A stretch of 64,000 nt of DNA from Planotetraspora sp. A-T 1434. GTDB taxonomy: Bacteria > Actinomycetota > Actinomycetes > Streptosporangiales > Streptosporangiaceae. The first letter of the stretch is position 1, and each line of letters opens with the position of its first letter. The DNA lies in NCBI RefSeq assembly GCF_025420585.1, contig NZ_JAOEGB010000003.1, positions 1 to 64,000 of the forward strand. Reading direction: 5' to 3'. Positions 12,681 through 21,346 of the stretch are shown here, in pieces. Made by a program: the position numbers and the translations under genes. Under the pieces are notes generated by a model. It had not been told where the DNA came from. It made no database searches and saw only the letters and a list, made by a program, of their open reading frames with translations.

Positions 12681-12711
12681 CGGGTCACCCCGGACGCCGG
12701 CGGAAGGGGCG

Positions 12712-15021
12712 TCACCCGGTCCTGCTCCGCTCCCGCATCCAGTCGGCGATCTCGGTGCGGGAGTGGAAGCCGAGCTTGGTCAGGATGTGTTCGATGTGGC
12801 CCTCGGCCGTGCGCTGGGCGATGGTGAGAGAGGCCGCGATGTCCTTGTTGCTCAGCCCTTCGGCGACGAGCTGGGCGATCTCCGTCTCCCGGCGGGTGAG
12901 CGGCGCGTGGCGCGCGGCCCGCTCAACAGGCCCATCGACGGGCTCATCGACGGGTCGGGAGTCCTGCAGGGCATACTCGAGCGCGGTCTCGAAGAGCAGC
13001 TCTGCCCCCTTCGTCAGGGCTGCGCGGAAGGCGGATTCGCCGAGTGCCTGGCGGGTCCGTGCCGTACATCGGTCGTGGTAGCCGGCCAGCCCGTATCCGG
13101 ACAGCGGAGCGCCGATCGCCTTCCAGAGGGTCTGGAGGACTCCCAGCAGCGACGCCGCGCGCTGATATCGGCCCTCGCCGGCGGCGATCCAGGCCAGTGC
13201 CTCCAGGTTGAGCCCGATGCCCAGCGGGTCGCCGAGCGAACGGTTGAACCGCAGGCTCTCCTTCTCCAGGAGGGCCGCACGGTGGTTGTGGCCCTGACAC
13301 CAGACCGCGATTCCCAGCGCCATCATCGCCCACGCCCGGTGCGAGCTCTCCTCATGGGCGTCGCACAGCCTGAGGCATTCTTCGGCGAGGGAGATGGCGC
13401 GCGGCAGGTCGCCCCGGAAGGAATGGGCGAGGGACAGGCGGATGAGGGCCAGCGCGAGGCCGACGGGGTCTTCCGCCGCGCGGTGCAGGGCCACCGCCTG
13501 CTCGTAGAGCGCGACCGCGGATTCGGCCTCTCTGCGGTGCATGGCGATCATCCCGGAGAAGAGCGCGACATACGCCCGGACGGACGGCTGCCCCAGCCGT
13601 TCCCCGAGGACACGGCTCTCCTCCAGCATTCTCTCGGCGGAGGCGATGTCGGCCTGCACGATCGCCAGCCAGCTGTTGACCCACAGAGCCCGCGCCCTGA
13701 CCTCGCTCGGTCCGGTCTCGACGGCGAGCCCCCGGTCGAGCAGGCGGCGTCCCTCGCCCAGGTAGTAGCTGGTGATCCAGTGGTAGAGGAGGTCGCCGGC
13801 CATGTCCAGACCCGTCCTGACCTCTCGCGGGTCGGCGAAGCAGTGCTCCAGGGCGGCGCGCAGGTTGGGATGCTCGGCCTTCAGCCGGGTGGCCCAGGCC
13901 ACTTGGGAGGGGCCGAAGACCCGCTCGCGTCCCTCGGCCGCCAGCCACCGGTAGTAGTCGCGGTGCCGGCGCCGCAACTCGTGCTCCGTCCCGGACTCCC
14001 GAAGCCGGTCCTGGCCGAACTGACGGATGGTCTCCAGCATCCGGTAACGGACTCCGGTGGGGTGGTCCTCGCGGACCAGCACGGATTTGTCCACCAGGGC
14101 GCCCACCAGGTCCACGATCTCCTCGCGGCGGACGCCGTCACCGGCGCAGACCTGCTCGGCCGCGTCCAGATCCAGCCCTCCGGAGAACACCGACGCCCGC
14201 GCCCACAGCAGCCGCTCCTGGTCGCCGCACAGGCCGTAGCTCCAGTCGATCAGCGCCCGCAGCGTCTGGTGGCGCGGCAACGCCGCCCGCGAGCCGCCGG
14301 TGAGCAGCCGGAACCGGTCGTCGAGCCGGTCCAGCAACTGCTGCGCCGACAACACCCGCAACCGCACCGCCGCCAGCTCGATCGCGAGCGGAATCCCGTC
14401 CAGCCGCCGGCAGATCCGCTCGATTGCCTCCCGGTTGTCCTCGGTCACCGTGAAATCCGGCAGCACGGCCCGTGCCCGCTCTGTGAACAGCCGCACCGCG
14501 TCGCCGTCGGCCAACGCCGGGACCGGAAGCATCCGCTCGCTGGAGACCCCCAGCGGCTGCCTGCTGGTCACCAGGATTCGCAGCCCCGGAGCCGACCGCA
14601 GCAACCGCTCGGCGATCATCGCGCAGGCGGGCAGGAGATGCTCGCAGTTGTCCAGCACCACCAACGCCCGCTTGTCGCGCAGGTGCTCGGCCACCGCCTC
14701 CAACCGCGGCCGCGCCGAGGGAGCGCGGATCTCCAGCACCTCGGTCAGCGTCTCCAGGAGCAGCTCCGGAGTGGCGAGCTCCGCCAGCTCGACCAGCCAC
14801 ACGCCATCGGGGAACGCCCGCCGGACGTCACCGGCGACCCGCGAGGCCAGCCGGGTCTTGCCGACCCCGCCCGCACCCGTCAAGGTCACCACCCGGGCCC
14901 CGGACAGCATCCGCTTGACGTCGGCCACCTCCTGCCGACGCCCCACGAAGCTCGTGCCCTCGACCGGCAGCCCACCACCGCGCAACCGCCGCCGCTCCGG
15001 AGAACTGACTGTCGCGTTCAT
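12712..15021 (-). CDS. NB-ARC-type ATPase / LuxR transcriptional regulator
   Basis: This is a 769-residue regulator. The N-terminal ATPase begins LPVEGTSFVGRRQEV, followed by Walker A TLTGAGGVGKTRLA (near residue 45), Walker B RALVVLDNCEHLL and the RILVTSRQPL sensor typical of NB-ARC/AfsR-like STAND ATPases. A TPR-like middle and a LuxR helix-turn-helix (LTRRETEIAQLVAEGLSNKD near 705) follow. The ATG at 15021 is preferred over the one at 15060 because GAGGCGAGG lies just upstream, while the distal start has no ribosome-binding site. The gene converges tail-to-tail with the other LuxR-ATPase gene. The two are not close relatives. Ligand and targets are unknown. Confidence 0.9.
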   Translation of the reverse strand: MNATVSSPERRRLRGGGLPVEGTSFVGRRQEVADVKRMLSGARVVTLTGAGGVGKTRLASRVAGDVRRAFPDGVWLVELAELATPELLLETLTEVLEIRAPSARPRLEAVAEHLRDKRALVVLDNCEHLLPACAMIAERLLRSAPGLRILVTSRQPLGVSSERMLPVPALADGDAVRLFTERARAVLPDFTVTEDNREAIERICRRLDGIPLAIELAAVRLRVLSAQQLLDRLDDRFRLLTGGSRAALPRHQTLRALIDWSYGLCGDQERLLWARASVFSGGLDLDAAEQVCAGDGVRREEIVDLVGALVDKSVLVREDHPTGVRYRMLETIRQFGQDRLRESGTEHELRRRHRDYYRWLAAEGRERVFGPSQVAWATRLKAEHPNLRAALEHCFADPREVRTGLDMAGDLLYHWITSYYLGEGRRLLDRGLAVETGPSEVRARALWVNSWLAIVQADIASAERMLEESRVLGERLGQPSVRAYVALFSGMIAMHRREAESAVALYEQAVALHRAAEDPVGLALALIRLSLAHSFRGDLPRAISLAEECLRLCDAHEESSHRAWAMMALGIAVWCQGHNHRAALLEKESLRFNRSLGDPLGIGLNLEALAWIAAGEGRYQRAASLLGVLQTLWKAIGAPLSGYGLAGYHDRCTARTRQALGESAFRAALTKGAELLFETALEYALQDSRPVDEPVDGPVERAARHAPLTRRETEIAQLVAEGLSNKDIAASLTIAQRTAEGHIEHILTKLGFHSRTEIADWMRERSRTG

Positions 15022-15087
15022 CCCTCGCCTCGCGCCCGGCTCAAGCAATGGATCAACCATGCGTTATAACGAACCGATAAACCCATG

Positions 15088-15690
15088 CTATGACCGGGCC
15101 GAATCCCCGCGCGTGGTCTCTCCCGTGGTGTGGCGATCAGCGATGTCCACGGTGCCGATCGCGTAGACGAACGGGCCGCGGACGCCGTTGTTGAAGCGCT
15201 CCGCCGCCGCCAGAGCGCGCCGGAGCCGTTCGTTGGGCTCCATGCCGAGGTCGGCGGTCGCGTGGAGGGCGCCGAGCGCGACGGCCGCGCCGCCCCCGAC
15301 CGCGGCGAACCCGTCAGCGGACTCCCCCACCTGGTAGTCGTCTTCGATCTCGAAGAGCCGCCCGGCCACACCGACGAGGAACGTGCCGCCGGACTCCTGT
15401 TCGGAGTCCTTGCGGGCGTAGCCGCCCTCCTTCAGACATGCGCGGACGGCGTCCACGAACGTGGTGACCATGAAAGCGTGCACATCGCTCTCGGCGGGAG
15501 GCTCGGGCGGGGTGAACGCGTAGTGCAGAAGTTGCCCCATGCGGTAGCTGGTGGTGAAACCGAACACGTAGGGGCCGTTGAGGAAGACTTTCGGGTCGGA
15601 GCGCAGGCGGATGTCCCAGCCACAGGATCCGGCCGAGTCGCCGGCCATGTAGACGCGGCCGTCCTGGACGATAGCGGCGATGGCAGTCAC
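15088..15690 (-). CDS. HslV/proteasome-like Ntn hydrolase (stand-alone)
   Basis: The 200-residue protein has the proteasome beta/HslV fold pattern: TAIAAIVQDGRVYMAGDSAG at the N-terminus, a lysine in DPKVFLNG near 34, a mid strand GGTFLVGVAGRLFEI and FAAVGGGAAVALGAL near 140. The GTG at 15690 is the right start. GAGGAG sits 7 nt upstream of it, and the apparent GTG 15 nt earlier lies inside this ribosome-binding site. This makes Thr residue 2, which would become the N-terminal Thr1 nucleophile after methionine removal, with Asp18 (GDS) and Lys34 as the HslV-like D17/K33 partners. There is no HslU, ClpX or Mpa ATPase nearby. The substrate is unknown. Confidence 0.75.
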   Translation of the reverse strand: MTAIAAIVQDGRVYMAGDSAGSCGWDIRLRSDPKVFLNGPYVFGFTTSYRMGQLLHYAFTPPEPPAESDVHAFMVTTFVDAVRACLKEGGYARKDSEQESGGTFLVGVAGRLFEIEDDYQVGESADGFAAVGGGAAVALGALHATADLGMEPNERLRRALAAAERFNNGVRGPFVYAIGTVDIADRHTTGETTRGDSARS

Positions 15691-15922
15691 TGGGGGGCTC
15701 CTCACGCTGCGAGATCAGAGGGGGGTGCGTCCGCGTGGACCCGCTCGTTAGCCTGCCGGCTGCGGGCGTGAACGCCTTCACCTCGATGATGATCCTCCCG
15801 GCGATGATCTCCAATACCCGCCGGATGTCCGCGAAGTGCCCCGGCCACCTGGGAACGCCTGCACGGAACGTGCACGGGAGATGTTCACCGCCCTGCACAC
15901 GCGTCGGGCACTGTGTCGGGAT

Positions 15923-16714
15923 ATGCGCAGACTTGTTCTGGCCATCGCCGCGTGCATCCTGCTTACGGGAAGTGTCGTTCCCTGGCCACCACCCAGGTCC
16001 GTCGCCGATATCGCGAGGTTGGCGAGTGACTATCTGGCCTCGCACAAGAACGTCACCCGCGTGTTCCGCTCGGAAGCGTGCAACGTCACCTTGATATCGA
16101 ATGGACTGGAGACGGATCTGTCCGCCGACCTCGGCCAGGAGATCAGCGGCCGCCTCATCAAGACAACGGATGCCTCATACTTCCAGATGCCGCTGGGCGA
16201 GGAAGTCGAGGCCGGGAAGTCGTTCGACAAGGTCACCGATTACTACGAGCCGTACCACCTGTTCGCAGTGGACGTCCTGGCCATGATGGCCACCAACCTG
16301 GTCGACGTCTATCGCGTGTATGAGATGTTCGCCACGTCCGGAACATTGACCGCGACAGCCATAGAGGGCGATCTCGCTCACTACGTGATCAGGATCGATA
16401 CATCCAAGGCCGCCAAGGGACTCGAGCTCGCAACCTACATTGCCCTCCGTGATCCGATGCCATTGATGCAGAAGGACGTGGAGGAGTACGACAAGGTCAG
16501 AGAGGGAGACCGGGACGCGGAAACACGCTTGCGCGACAAGATCCTCGCGGAATTCGGCCCATCAGTCACCTATGAGCTGTGGGTTGATGGGCAGGGCCGC
16601 CCGGTTCGGTACGTCCTGACGGGCAAGGAGCGGGCGGAGATGACCTTTTCTGACTGGGGGACAAGCATGGTGAAGGCTCCGCCGGCCGTTCAGGTCCGAT
16701 CCCTCGGGGGCTGA
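15923..16714 (+). CDS. secreted LolA/LprG-like protein
   Basis: This is about 263 residues beginning MRRLVLAIAACILLTGSVVP, a clear Sec signal without a convincing lipobox. The body alternates beta strands, including RLIKTTDASYFQMP, GDLAHYVIRIDTSKAAKG and YELWVDGQGRPVRYVL. The last motif recalls the half-barrel of LolA/LppX/LprG-type lipid or lipoprotein carriers. The assignment is by pattern only. The ATG at 15923 gives the best signal peptide, and an ATG at 15881 is possible. Both ribosome-binding sites are poor. The 3' end overlaps the convergent LamG-like gene by 25 bp. Confidence 0.6.
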   Translation: MRRLVLAIAACILLTGSVVPWPPPRSVADIARLASDYLASHKNVTRVFRSEACNVTLISNGLETDLSADLGQEISGRLIKTTDASYFQMPLGEEVEAGKSFDKVTDYYEPYHLFAVDVLAMMATNLVDVYRVYEMFATSGTLTATAIEGDLAHYVIRIDTSKAAKGLELATYIALRDPMPLMQKDVEEYDKVREGDRDAETRLRDKILAEFGPSVTYELWVDGQGRPVRYVLTGKERAEMTFSDWGTSMVKAPPAVQVRSLGG

Positions 16715-17478
16715 TCGTCGTCGGACGAGCCGCGGTCGTGGTGGCAGGTTCCGGTGACGGTGAGGCCGCGCATCCGGCCTATGTTGTCGAAGGAGCCGAA
16801 CCCGACGCGGCCCGCCTCGAACCGCTTGTCCGTCGCGGTCATCAACGGCGTGGACGCGCCGTCGACGTAGACCGCGATCTCACCCGTCGTGGCGCACCGC
16901 CGGACCCGGACCTTGTGGAACTCGGCGTCGGTGATCGCGGGCGGGGCCCCGACCTTGCCGTTCCACTGGTCGTCCAGGCGGAGTCGGTCGGCGTTGTCCA
17001 CCACGAAGATCCCGTTGTGTGGATAAATCGTGTTATCGGTTGAAAGGTGTGCGTAGTAGAACTGCGTGGGCGACTGGTACCCGAACACGATGATCACGTC
17101 GCGATTGGTGATCTGCACCGGGGTGTCGAGCCTGACCTCGGCGTCGATCTGCACCGACCCGAACTCCGGGCCCCGCGCGAGGATCGCATACTCGTACGGC
17201 CGGCGCGGGCCGGGCTGGGGGGTGCCGGCCTCGGCGAGGACCACCTCCGACCCTGGGAAACGCCACTTCGAAGGCGTCACGGGCGCCCAGTCGGAGGCCG
17301 CCGTCACGCCGCTCACGCGGGTTCGCCCGATGTGGCACGCCGCGACCCGCCCTGCGTCGCTCAACGGCGAGACCTCGGCGGCCGCCCGGTAAGGCCGCTC
17401 ACCGGCGACCGCCACGATGCCTGCCGCCACGACCAGGGAAAGGGACACGAATCTGTGGAGAACGCGGGCCGGCCGCAT
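16690..17478 (-). CDS. secreted LamG/DUF1080-like carbohydrate-binding or hydrolase protein
   Basis: This is 262 residues with a Sec signal (MRPARVLHRFVSLSLVVAAG). A concanavalin-like beta sandwich follows, with YEYAILARGPEFGSVQIDAE, DVIIVFGYQSPTQFYYAHLS, FHKVRVRR, GEIAVYVDG and GRVGFGSFDNIGRMRGLTV. This is the pattern of 3-keto-glycoside hydrolase (DUF1080)/LamG domains. The ATG at 17478 has GAGGAG 8 nt upstream. A GAAAGCGCTTTC palindrome sits 24 bp upstream of the start, and an identical copy precedes the divergent sugar-dehydrogenase gene. Shared carbohydrate-responsive control is therefore likely. The substrate is unknown. Confidence 0.72.
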   Translation of the reverse strand: MRPARVLHRFVSLSLVVAAGIVAVAGERPYRAAAEVSPLSDAGRVAACHIGRTRVSGVTAASDWAPVTPSKWRFPGSEVVLAEAGTPQPGPRRPYEYAILARGPEFGSVQIDAEVRLDTPVQITNRDVIIVFGYQSPTQFYYAHLSTDNTIYPHNGIFVVDNADRLRLDDQWNGKVGAPPAITDAEFHKVRVRRCATTGEIAVYVDGASTPLMTATDKRFEAGRVGFGSFDNIGRMRGLTVTGTCHHDRGSSDDDQPPRDRT

Positions 17479-17502
17479 CGGATCGTCTCCTCGGCATCGA
17501 CG

Positions 17503-17514
17503 GAAAGCGCTTTC
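17503..17514. promoter_or_regulatory. LacI-type operator GAAAGCGCTTTC, copy 1
   Basis: This is a perfect 12-bp palindrome with the central CG step and AAAGCGCTTT core typical of LacI/GalR-family operators. It is 24 bp upstream of the minus-strand LamG-like gene and 165 bp from an identical copy. No lacI gene is in the window, so the repressor would act in trans. Confidence 0.65.
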
Positions 17515-17679
17515 GAGACCACTTCCGGCGAAGCCTATATTTCTGCGTGGCACTGTCAAGTGCCGTTCGCCCCCGATGTAAAGACGCCGCGCCTCGGCAC
17601 CGGCCGAGACCTTACACGCACAGTCAGCAGATCTCGGCTGTGACTGTTGCCACGTCCCGCCCGCCAGTTTACTTTCGAC

Positions 17680-17691
17680 GAAAGCGCTTTC
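17680..17691. promoter_or_regulatory. LacI-type operator GAAAGCGCTTTC, copy 2
   Basis: This is the same 12-bp palindrome as at 17503-17514, placed 39 bp upstream of the TTG start of the sugar-dehydrogenase gene. Its position shows that the longer in-frame reading of that gene (from 17647) overlaps regulatory DNA and is not the true start. Confidence 0.65.
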
Positions 17692-17730
17692 CCATGTGCT
17701 GTCGCGACCCCTGTGGATGGAGGGTTCTCC

Positions 17731-20142
17731 TTGTCGAAGCCCAGAAGGTTGCTCCCGAAACGCAGATGGTTAGTCCTCCCGGCCGTGTCTCTCCTGGTGG
17801 CCGTGCTGGCGGCGCCACAGGCGCTCGCACGGACGCCGGACGCGGCCGGGGAATCCCGCGCCCCCGCAGCCACACAAATCGACACCCCCACGACGACACA
17901 GGCCGACGCCCCCGTCACCGACCCGATCCCCCAGGACCCCGTCCCGTCCAACCTCGGCTTGACACTCACCGAGTTCGCCGGTTTCCCGAAGTCAGAGCCC
18001 GTCCCGCCGCCGACCGACCGGCGGCTGATGCGGCAGGCCCGGATCAACTACCTCGGCGAGATCCCTGACGGGTCGGGACGCAAGTTCGTCCCCGATCTCA
18101 ACGGCACGATGTACATCCTCGATGGAGGGGCGCCCCAGCCGTACCTCGACGTGCGAGCGGAGACCGGGCCGGACTTCTTCTCCGGCAAGGGCCTCGGCTC
18201 CGGCTTCGGGTTCGTGACCTTCCACCCGGAATTCGCGAAGAACGGCATCTTCTACACGGTCCACACCGAGGCGTTCGGCGCGCTGCAGTCGAAGACACCG
18301 GACTGGACACAGCCGAACCCGATCCTCCACAGCGTGGTGACCGAATGGACAGCGGAGGACCCGTCCGCGAACACCTTCAAGGGAACCCACCGTGAGGTGC
18401 TGCGACTCGGGTTCAACGGACTGACCCACGCCATTCAGCAGATCGACTTCAACCCGACGGCCAAGCGCGGCGACGAGGACTACGGCCTGCTCTACCTGGC
18501 GGCCGGGGACGGCGGACTCGGTGTGTCGAGCAGCGTCCCGCAGGACCTCAGCGTGCCGTTCGGCAAGATCCTGCGGATCGACCCGAAGGGCCACGACAGC
18601 GCCAACGGCAAGTACGGCGTTCCTCGGTCGAACCCGTTCGTGAACAGGGCCGGGGCCCTCGGCGAGATCTACGCGTACGGCATGCGCGACCCCCACCGCT
18701 TCAGCTGGGACAGCCGCGGGGGCAACCGGCTGTTCCTCGGCCACATCGGCGAGCACGCCATCGAGGCCGTCTACGAGGTCGGGGCCGGCGACAACCTCGG
18801 CTGGAGCGAGCGGGAAGGCCCGTTCGTCTTCGACAAGAGCGACCGGTGCCACCTGTACCCCCTGCCGCCCGACGACGACAAGAACGGCTACACCTACCCG
18901 GTCGCGGCGTACGACCACGACCCGCCGGCGGGCTGGCCCTGCACGCGCGACAGCGGCCACGCGATCAGCGGCGGCTTCGTCTACCGAGGCCACCGCCTGC
19001 CGGGCCTGCAGGGCAAGTACGTGTTCGCCGACCTCGTGGACGGTCGCGTCTTCTACGCGAACGCCGGCGAGATGCACCGCAAGGACGGGCGGCTGGCCAC
19101 GATCTACGAGCTGAAGATCTTCGGTCCCGACGGCAGGCGGGTCACCATGCGCGACCTGGCCGGTGACGCCCGAGTCGACCTGCGGCTGGGCACTGATCTC
19201 GCGGGCGAGCTCTACCTGCTCGCGAAGGCCAACGGCAAGATCTGGAAGGTCACCGGCACGCGCCTGGTGCCCCCGACCCCCGACGTGCTGCCCACCCTCA
19301 ATCGCAACCTCGTCGCGTTCTACGACTTCGAGCACCCCTTCGTGGCGAGCACCGGCGTGGAGCTCGACCAGGGCTCGTCCGGCACGGCCATCACGCTCGT
19401 CAACGGCGGGGCCGCGATGCGCGTGAAGGACGGCGCCTATCCCGGAAGCAACTCGGCGCTCCAGACGCAGCAGGTCAATCCCACCGTGAAGGGGGGCAAC
19501 GACGACTGGAAGGCCGGGATCTATTCCGAGACCGGCGTGCCGACGCTCCACGCCTTCAACGGGGTCAAGGGCGCGACCATCATGGGTTGGGTCAAGATGA
19601 CCGGGCAGAACCCCAGCCCCAACCCCGGCAGCGCGACCCCGGGCGCCACCTACGGCGCGATCGGGCTCGCCGGCCTCCTCAGTGGAGACTCCGACGGCCA
19701 CGCCGTACGGGCCCTGCTGGAACTGATCAAGGTGGGCGACGAGATGCGCCTGGTGGCGCTGGGCCGGCGCGTCGACGGCGGCGCCTCTCAGACGTTCGCC
19801 GCCAACGAGGACTGGCACAAGCTGCTGCCGCTCAACGAGTGGGTGTTCCTCGCGGCGACGTTCGACTACGACAAGGGCACCATGAAGCTGTACCGCAACG
19901 GCGAGCCCGTCGACGGGTTCTACGTCGTCCCGGGCGACCCGTGGGAGATCGGAGGCGAGGGCCCGCACTACGCCTCGCCGACCGACCCGAGGGGTATCAA
20001 GATCGGCGGGAGCTTCCCCCAGAACACCCGGGAAGGCAACCCGTGCAACTGCCGGATGGACAGCCTCATGTTCCTCGACCGGGTGGTGACGCCCATCGAG
20101 GTGAAGCTGCAGTACCTCATGGTCACGAAAGCGCCCTGGTGA
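17731..20142 (+). CDS. secreted PQQ-type sugar (sorbosone) dehydrogenase with C-terminal LamG domain
   Basis: This is an 803-residue exported protein. The TTG start has GGAGGG 6 nt upstream and opens a signal peptide (KPRRLLPKRRWLVLPAVSLL, ending near ALA-RTP). Residues about 100-490 form the glucose/sorbosone dehydrogenase beta propeller: FVTFHPEFAKNGIFYTVHTE, LLYLAAGDGGLGVS, GKILRIDPKG, IYAYGMRDPHRFSWD, and YRGHRLPGLQGKYVFADLVD. These enzymes oxidise sugars using PQQ outside the cell. Residues about 530-800 form a LamG-like sandwich (NLVAFYDFEHP, GATIMGWVKMTGQ, WVFLAATFDYDKGTMKLYRN, CRMDSLMFLDRVV), probably glycan binding. The usual VGQ-x-EE calcium/PQQ segment reads IGEHAIEAVYEV, so catalytic competence needs checking. 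A LacI operator lies upstream and a terminator downstream. Confidence 0.85.
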   Translation: MSKPRRLLPKRRWLVLPAVSLLVAVLAAPQALARTPDAAGESRAPAATQIDTPTTTQADAPVTDPIPQDPVPSNLGLTLTEFAGFPKSEPVPPPTDRRLMRQARINYLGEIPDGSGRKFVPDLNGTMYILDGGAPQPYLDVRAETGPDFFSGKGLGSGFGFVTFHPEFAKNGIFYTVHTEAFGALQSKTPDWTQPNPILHSVVTEWTAEDPSANTFKGTHREVLRLGFNGLTHAIQQIDFNPTAKRGDEDYGLLYLAAGDGGLGVSSSVPQDLSVPFGKILRIDPKGHDSANGKYGVPRSNPFVNRAGALGEIYAYGMRDPHRFSWDSRGGNRLFLGHIGEHAIEAVYEVGAGDNLGWSEREGPFVFDKSDRCHLYPLPPDDDKNGYTYPVAAYDHDPPAGWPCTRDSGHAISGGFVYRGHRLPGLQGKYVFADLVDGRVFYANAGEMHRKDGRLATIYELKIFGPDGRRVTMRDLAGDARVDLRLGTDLAGELYLLAKANGKIWKVTGTRLVPPTPDVLPTLNRNLVAFYDFEHPFVASTGVELDQGSSGTAITLVNGGAAMRVKDGAYPGSNSALQTQQVNPTVKGGNDDWKAGIYSETGVPTLHAFNGVKGATIMGWVKMTGQNPSPNPGSATPGATYGAIGLAGLLSGDSDGHAVRALLELIKVGDEMRLVALGRRVDGGASQTFAANEDWHKLLPLNEWVFLAATFDYDKGTMKLYRNGEPVDGFYVVPGDPWEIGGEGPHYASPTDPRGIKIGGSFPQNTREGNPCNCRMDSLMFLDRVVTPIEVKLQYLMVTKAPW

Positions 20143-20164
20143 TCGCCGTCTGAGAAAGTCCGTC

Positions 20165-20206
20165 CTCTCCCTGACCCCCGCGTCATCGGCCGGGGGTCGG
20201 GGAGAG
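20165..20206 (+). terminator. rho-independent-like terminator hairpin after the sugar dehydrogenase gene
   Basis: CTCTCCCTGACCCCC pairs with GGGGGTCGGGGAGAG: 15 bp with one G-T wobble, loop GCGTCATCGGCC. It lies 22 bp after the stop codon. No U-tract follows, as is common in actinomycetes. Confidence 0.75.
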
Positions 20207-20272
20207 ACCGCGGCGACCTGGCCGAGCCCCCGAGTCTTTGGTGAACAGACGGATGATGAACAGGGGGACGCC

Positions 20273-20640
20273 ATGCCGACGAGTCGCATCAGTCATCCGG
20301 TCTTCGCCCGGCTCTACACCCGTGTCAGTGAGGTGCTGGACCAGCACGGGCTGGCCGAACACCGCCGAGCGTTGCTGGCCGGGCTGTCCGGGCGGGTGAT
20401 CGAGATCGGCGCGGGCAACGGCCTCAACTTCGCCCGATACCCGCCGGCCGTCACAGGTGTGGTCGCCATCGAGCCCGAACCGCGGCTGCGCGCGACCGCC
20501 CGCCTCACCGCCACACGCTGGAGCGGTTCCTGTTCCCCCCGGCGCCCACAGGCCGATCTCCTTCTGCGCCCGCGGGCTGGCCCGGCGGTGAACCTGAGGG
20601 GCAGGTCGCACCATGGACACGGGGACTACTGCGAGCATAA
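20273..20640 (+). pseudogene. remnant class I SAM methyltransferase (internal deletion)
   Basis: The first 75 codons encode the start of a UbiE-like methyltransferase, with the SAM-binding motif GRVIEIGAGNGLNFARYP and the acidic end of strand two in VVAIEPEPRLRATA. The sequence then jumps, one frame away, to the typical C-terminal tail of this family (HTLERFLFPPAPTGRSPS, read from 20512 to a stop at 20640). The intervening catalytic core is missing. The simplest reading is an out-of-frame internal deletion of several hundred bases. A 130-residue protein could still be made from the ATG at 20273, but it would lack most of the fold. Confidence 0.7.
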
Positions 20641-20652
20641 CCACGCAACTCG

Positions 20653-21300
20653 TTACCGGGACTGATCGGCCACCGAGGGCGCTGCGTCCAGGCGGGTCTG
20701 TGGCGTTTCCTCGAGTGCTGCTCTACGGCGCTGGTAGTGACGAGCGGCTCGGGCGCGGTTCCCGCAGGACGGCTTGCACCACTCCTGCCTGCCGTGTTCC
20801 TTGATGAAGTAGCGCACGCATCGGGGGGCGGTGCAGGCGTGCAGGCGCTCGCGTTGCGGACCGCTGAGAAATTCGATGGCGGCACGGGCGAGTGCCGCCG
20901 TCAGCCGGACGGCCGCGTCGGGGTCAGGGGGCGTGGGCAAGAGCATCGACGTGGGCGCGGTGTCGGCAGGCCAATCCAGCAGAGGAGTCACCGGCTGGAG
21001 CGCGGCGGCCGCGTTGATTCGGGTAAGTGCCTGGTCGAGGGGCAACAGGCGGTGCGCGTCCGCCGGGCTGGGCGGGGCGGGGCTCACCGCCCGTGCGAAG
21101 AGGGCCCGAACACCCTGACGGATCGCGACCACCGCGACTCTGGACGCCTCATCCGCCACGAAATCCCGAGCGTCGAGCAGTTCGGCCCGGTCGCGCACCC
21201 AGTCGGTCAGCCCCTGGACGGTCTCCAGGTCATCGGCGACGCCTCCCTGACCGTCGTGACGGATGGTGACGGCCAGTTCCAGGGCCAGATACCGATCCAC
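20653..21300 (-). CDS. CGNR zinc-finger / ABATE-domain stress regulator
   Basis: This is 215 residues. The N-terminal ABATE domain (LALELAVTIRHDG to about residue 140) is followed by the zinc-finger module CTAPRCVRYFIKEHGRQEWC, then KPSCGNRARAARHYQRRR, with CGNR as the family signature. These proteins are predicted DNA-binding regulators of stress or detoxification genes. The GTG at 21300 has AAAGGGG upstream. The gene diverges from a metallophosphoesterase gene, and a cluster of TAACG repeats lies between them, suggesting autoregulation and control of the phosphoesterase-LysE pair. Confidence 0.88.
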   Translation of the reverse strand: MDRYLALELAVTIRHDGQGGVADDLETVQGLTDWVRDRAELLDARDFVADEASRVAVVAIRQGVRALFARAVSPAPPSPADAHRLLPLDQALTRINAAAALQPVTPLLDWPADTAPTSMLLPTPPDPDAAVRLTAALARAAIEFLSGPQRERLHACTAPRCVRYFIKEHGRQEWCKPSCGNRARAARHYQRRRAALEETPQTRLDAAPSVADQSR

Positions 21301-21346
21301 TGCGACCCCTTTCCCGGTACGCGCTTGATCGCGACGCCCGGAATAC

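Noticed and set aside
12681-12711. Terminator hairpin between the two LuxR genes
   Set aside because: The arms GGGTCACCCC and GGGGCGTCACCC do not pair well.
12646-15069. 807-residue plus-strand frame opposite the LuxR-ATPase gene
   Set aside because: It is a shadow of the minus-strand gene caused by high third-position GC; it shows no domain motifs, while the minus strand has Walker and LuxR motifs.
17992-20289. 765-residue minus-strand frame opposite the sugar dehydrogenase
   Set aside because: Same reason: the plus strand has a signal peptide, propeller and LamG motifs, and the minus frame has none.
20183-20644. Minus-strand frame opposite the methyltransferase remnant
   Set aside because: No start signal or similarity; the opposite strand retains clear methyltransferase motifs in two frames.
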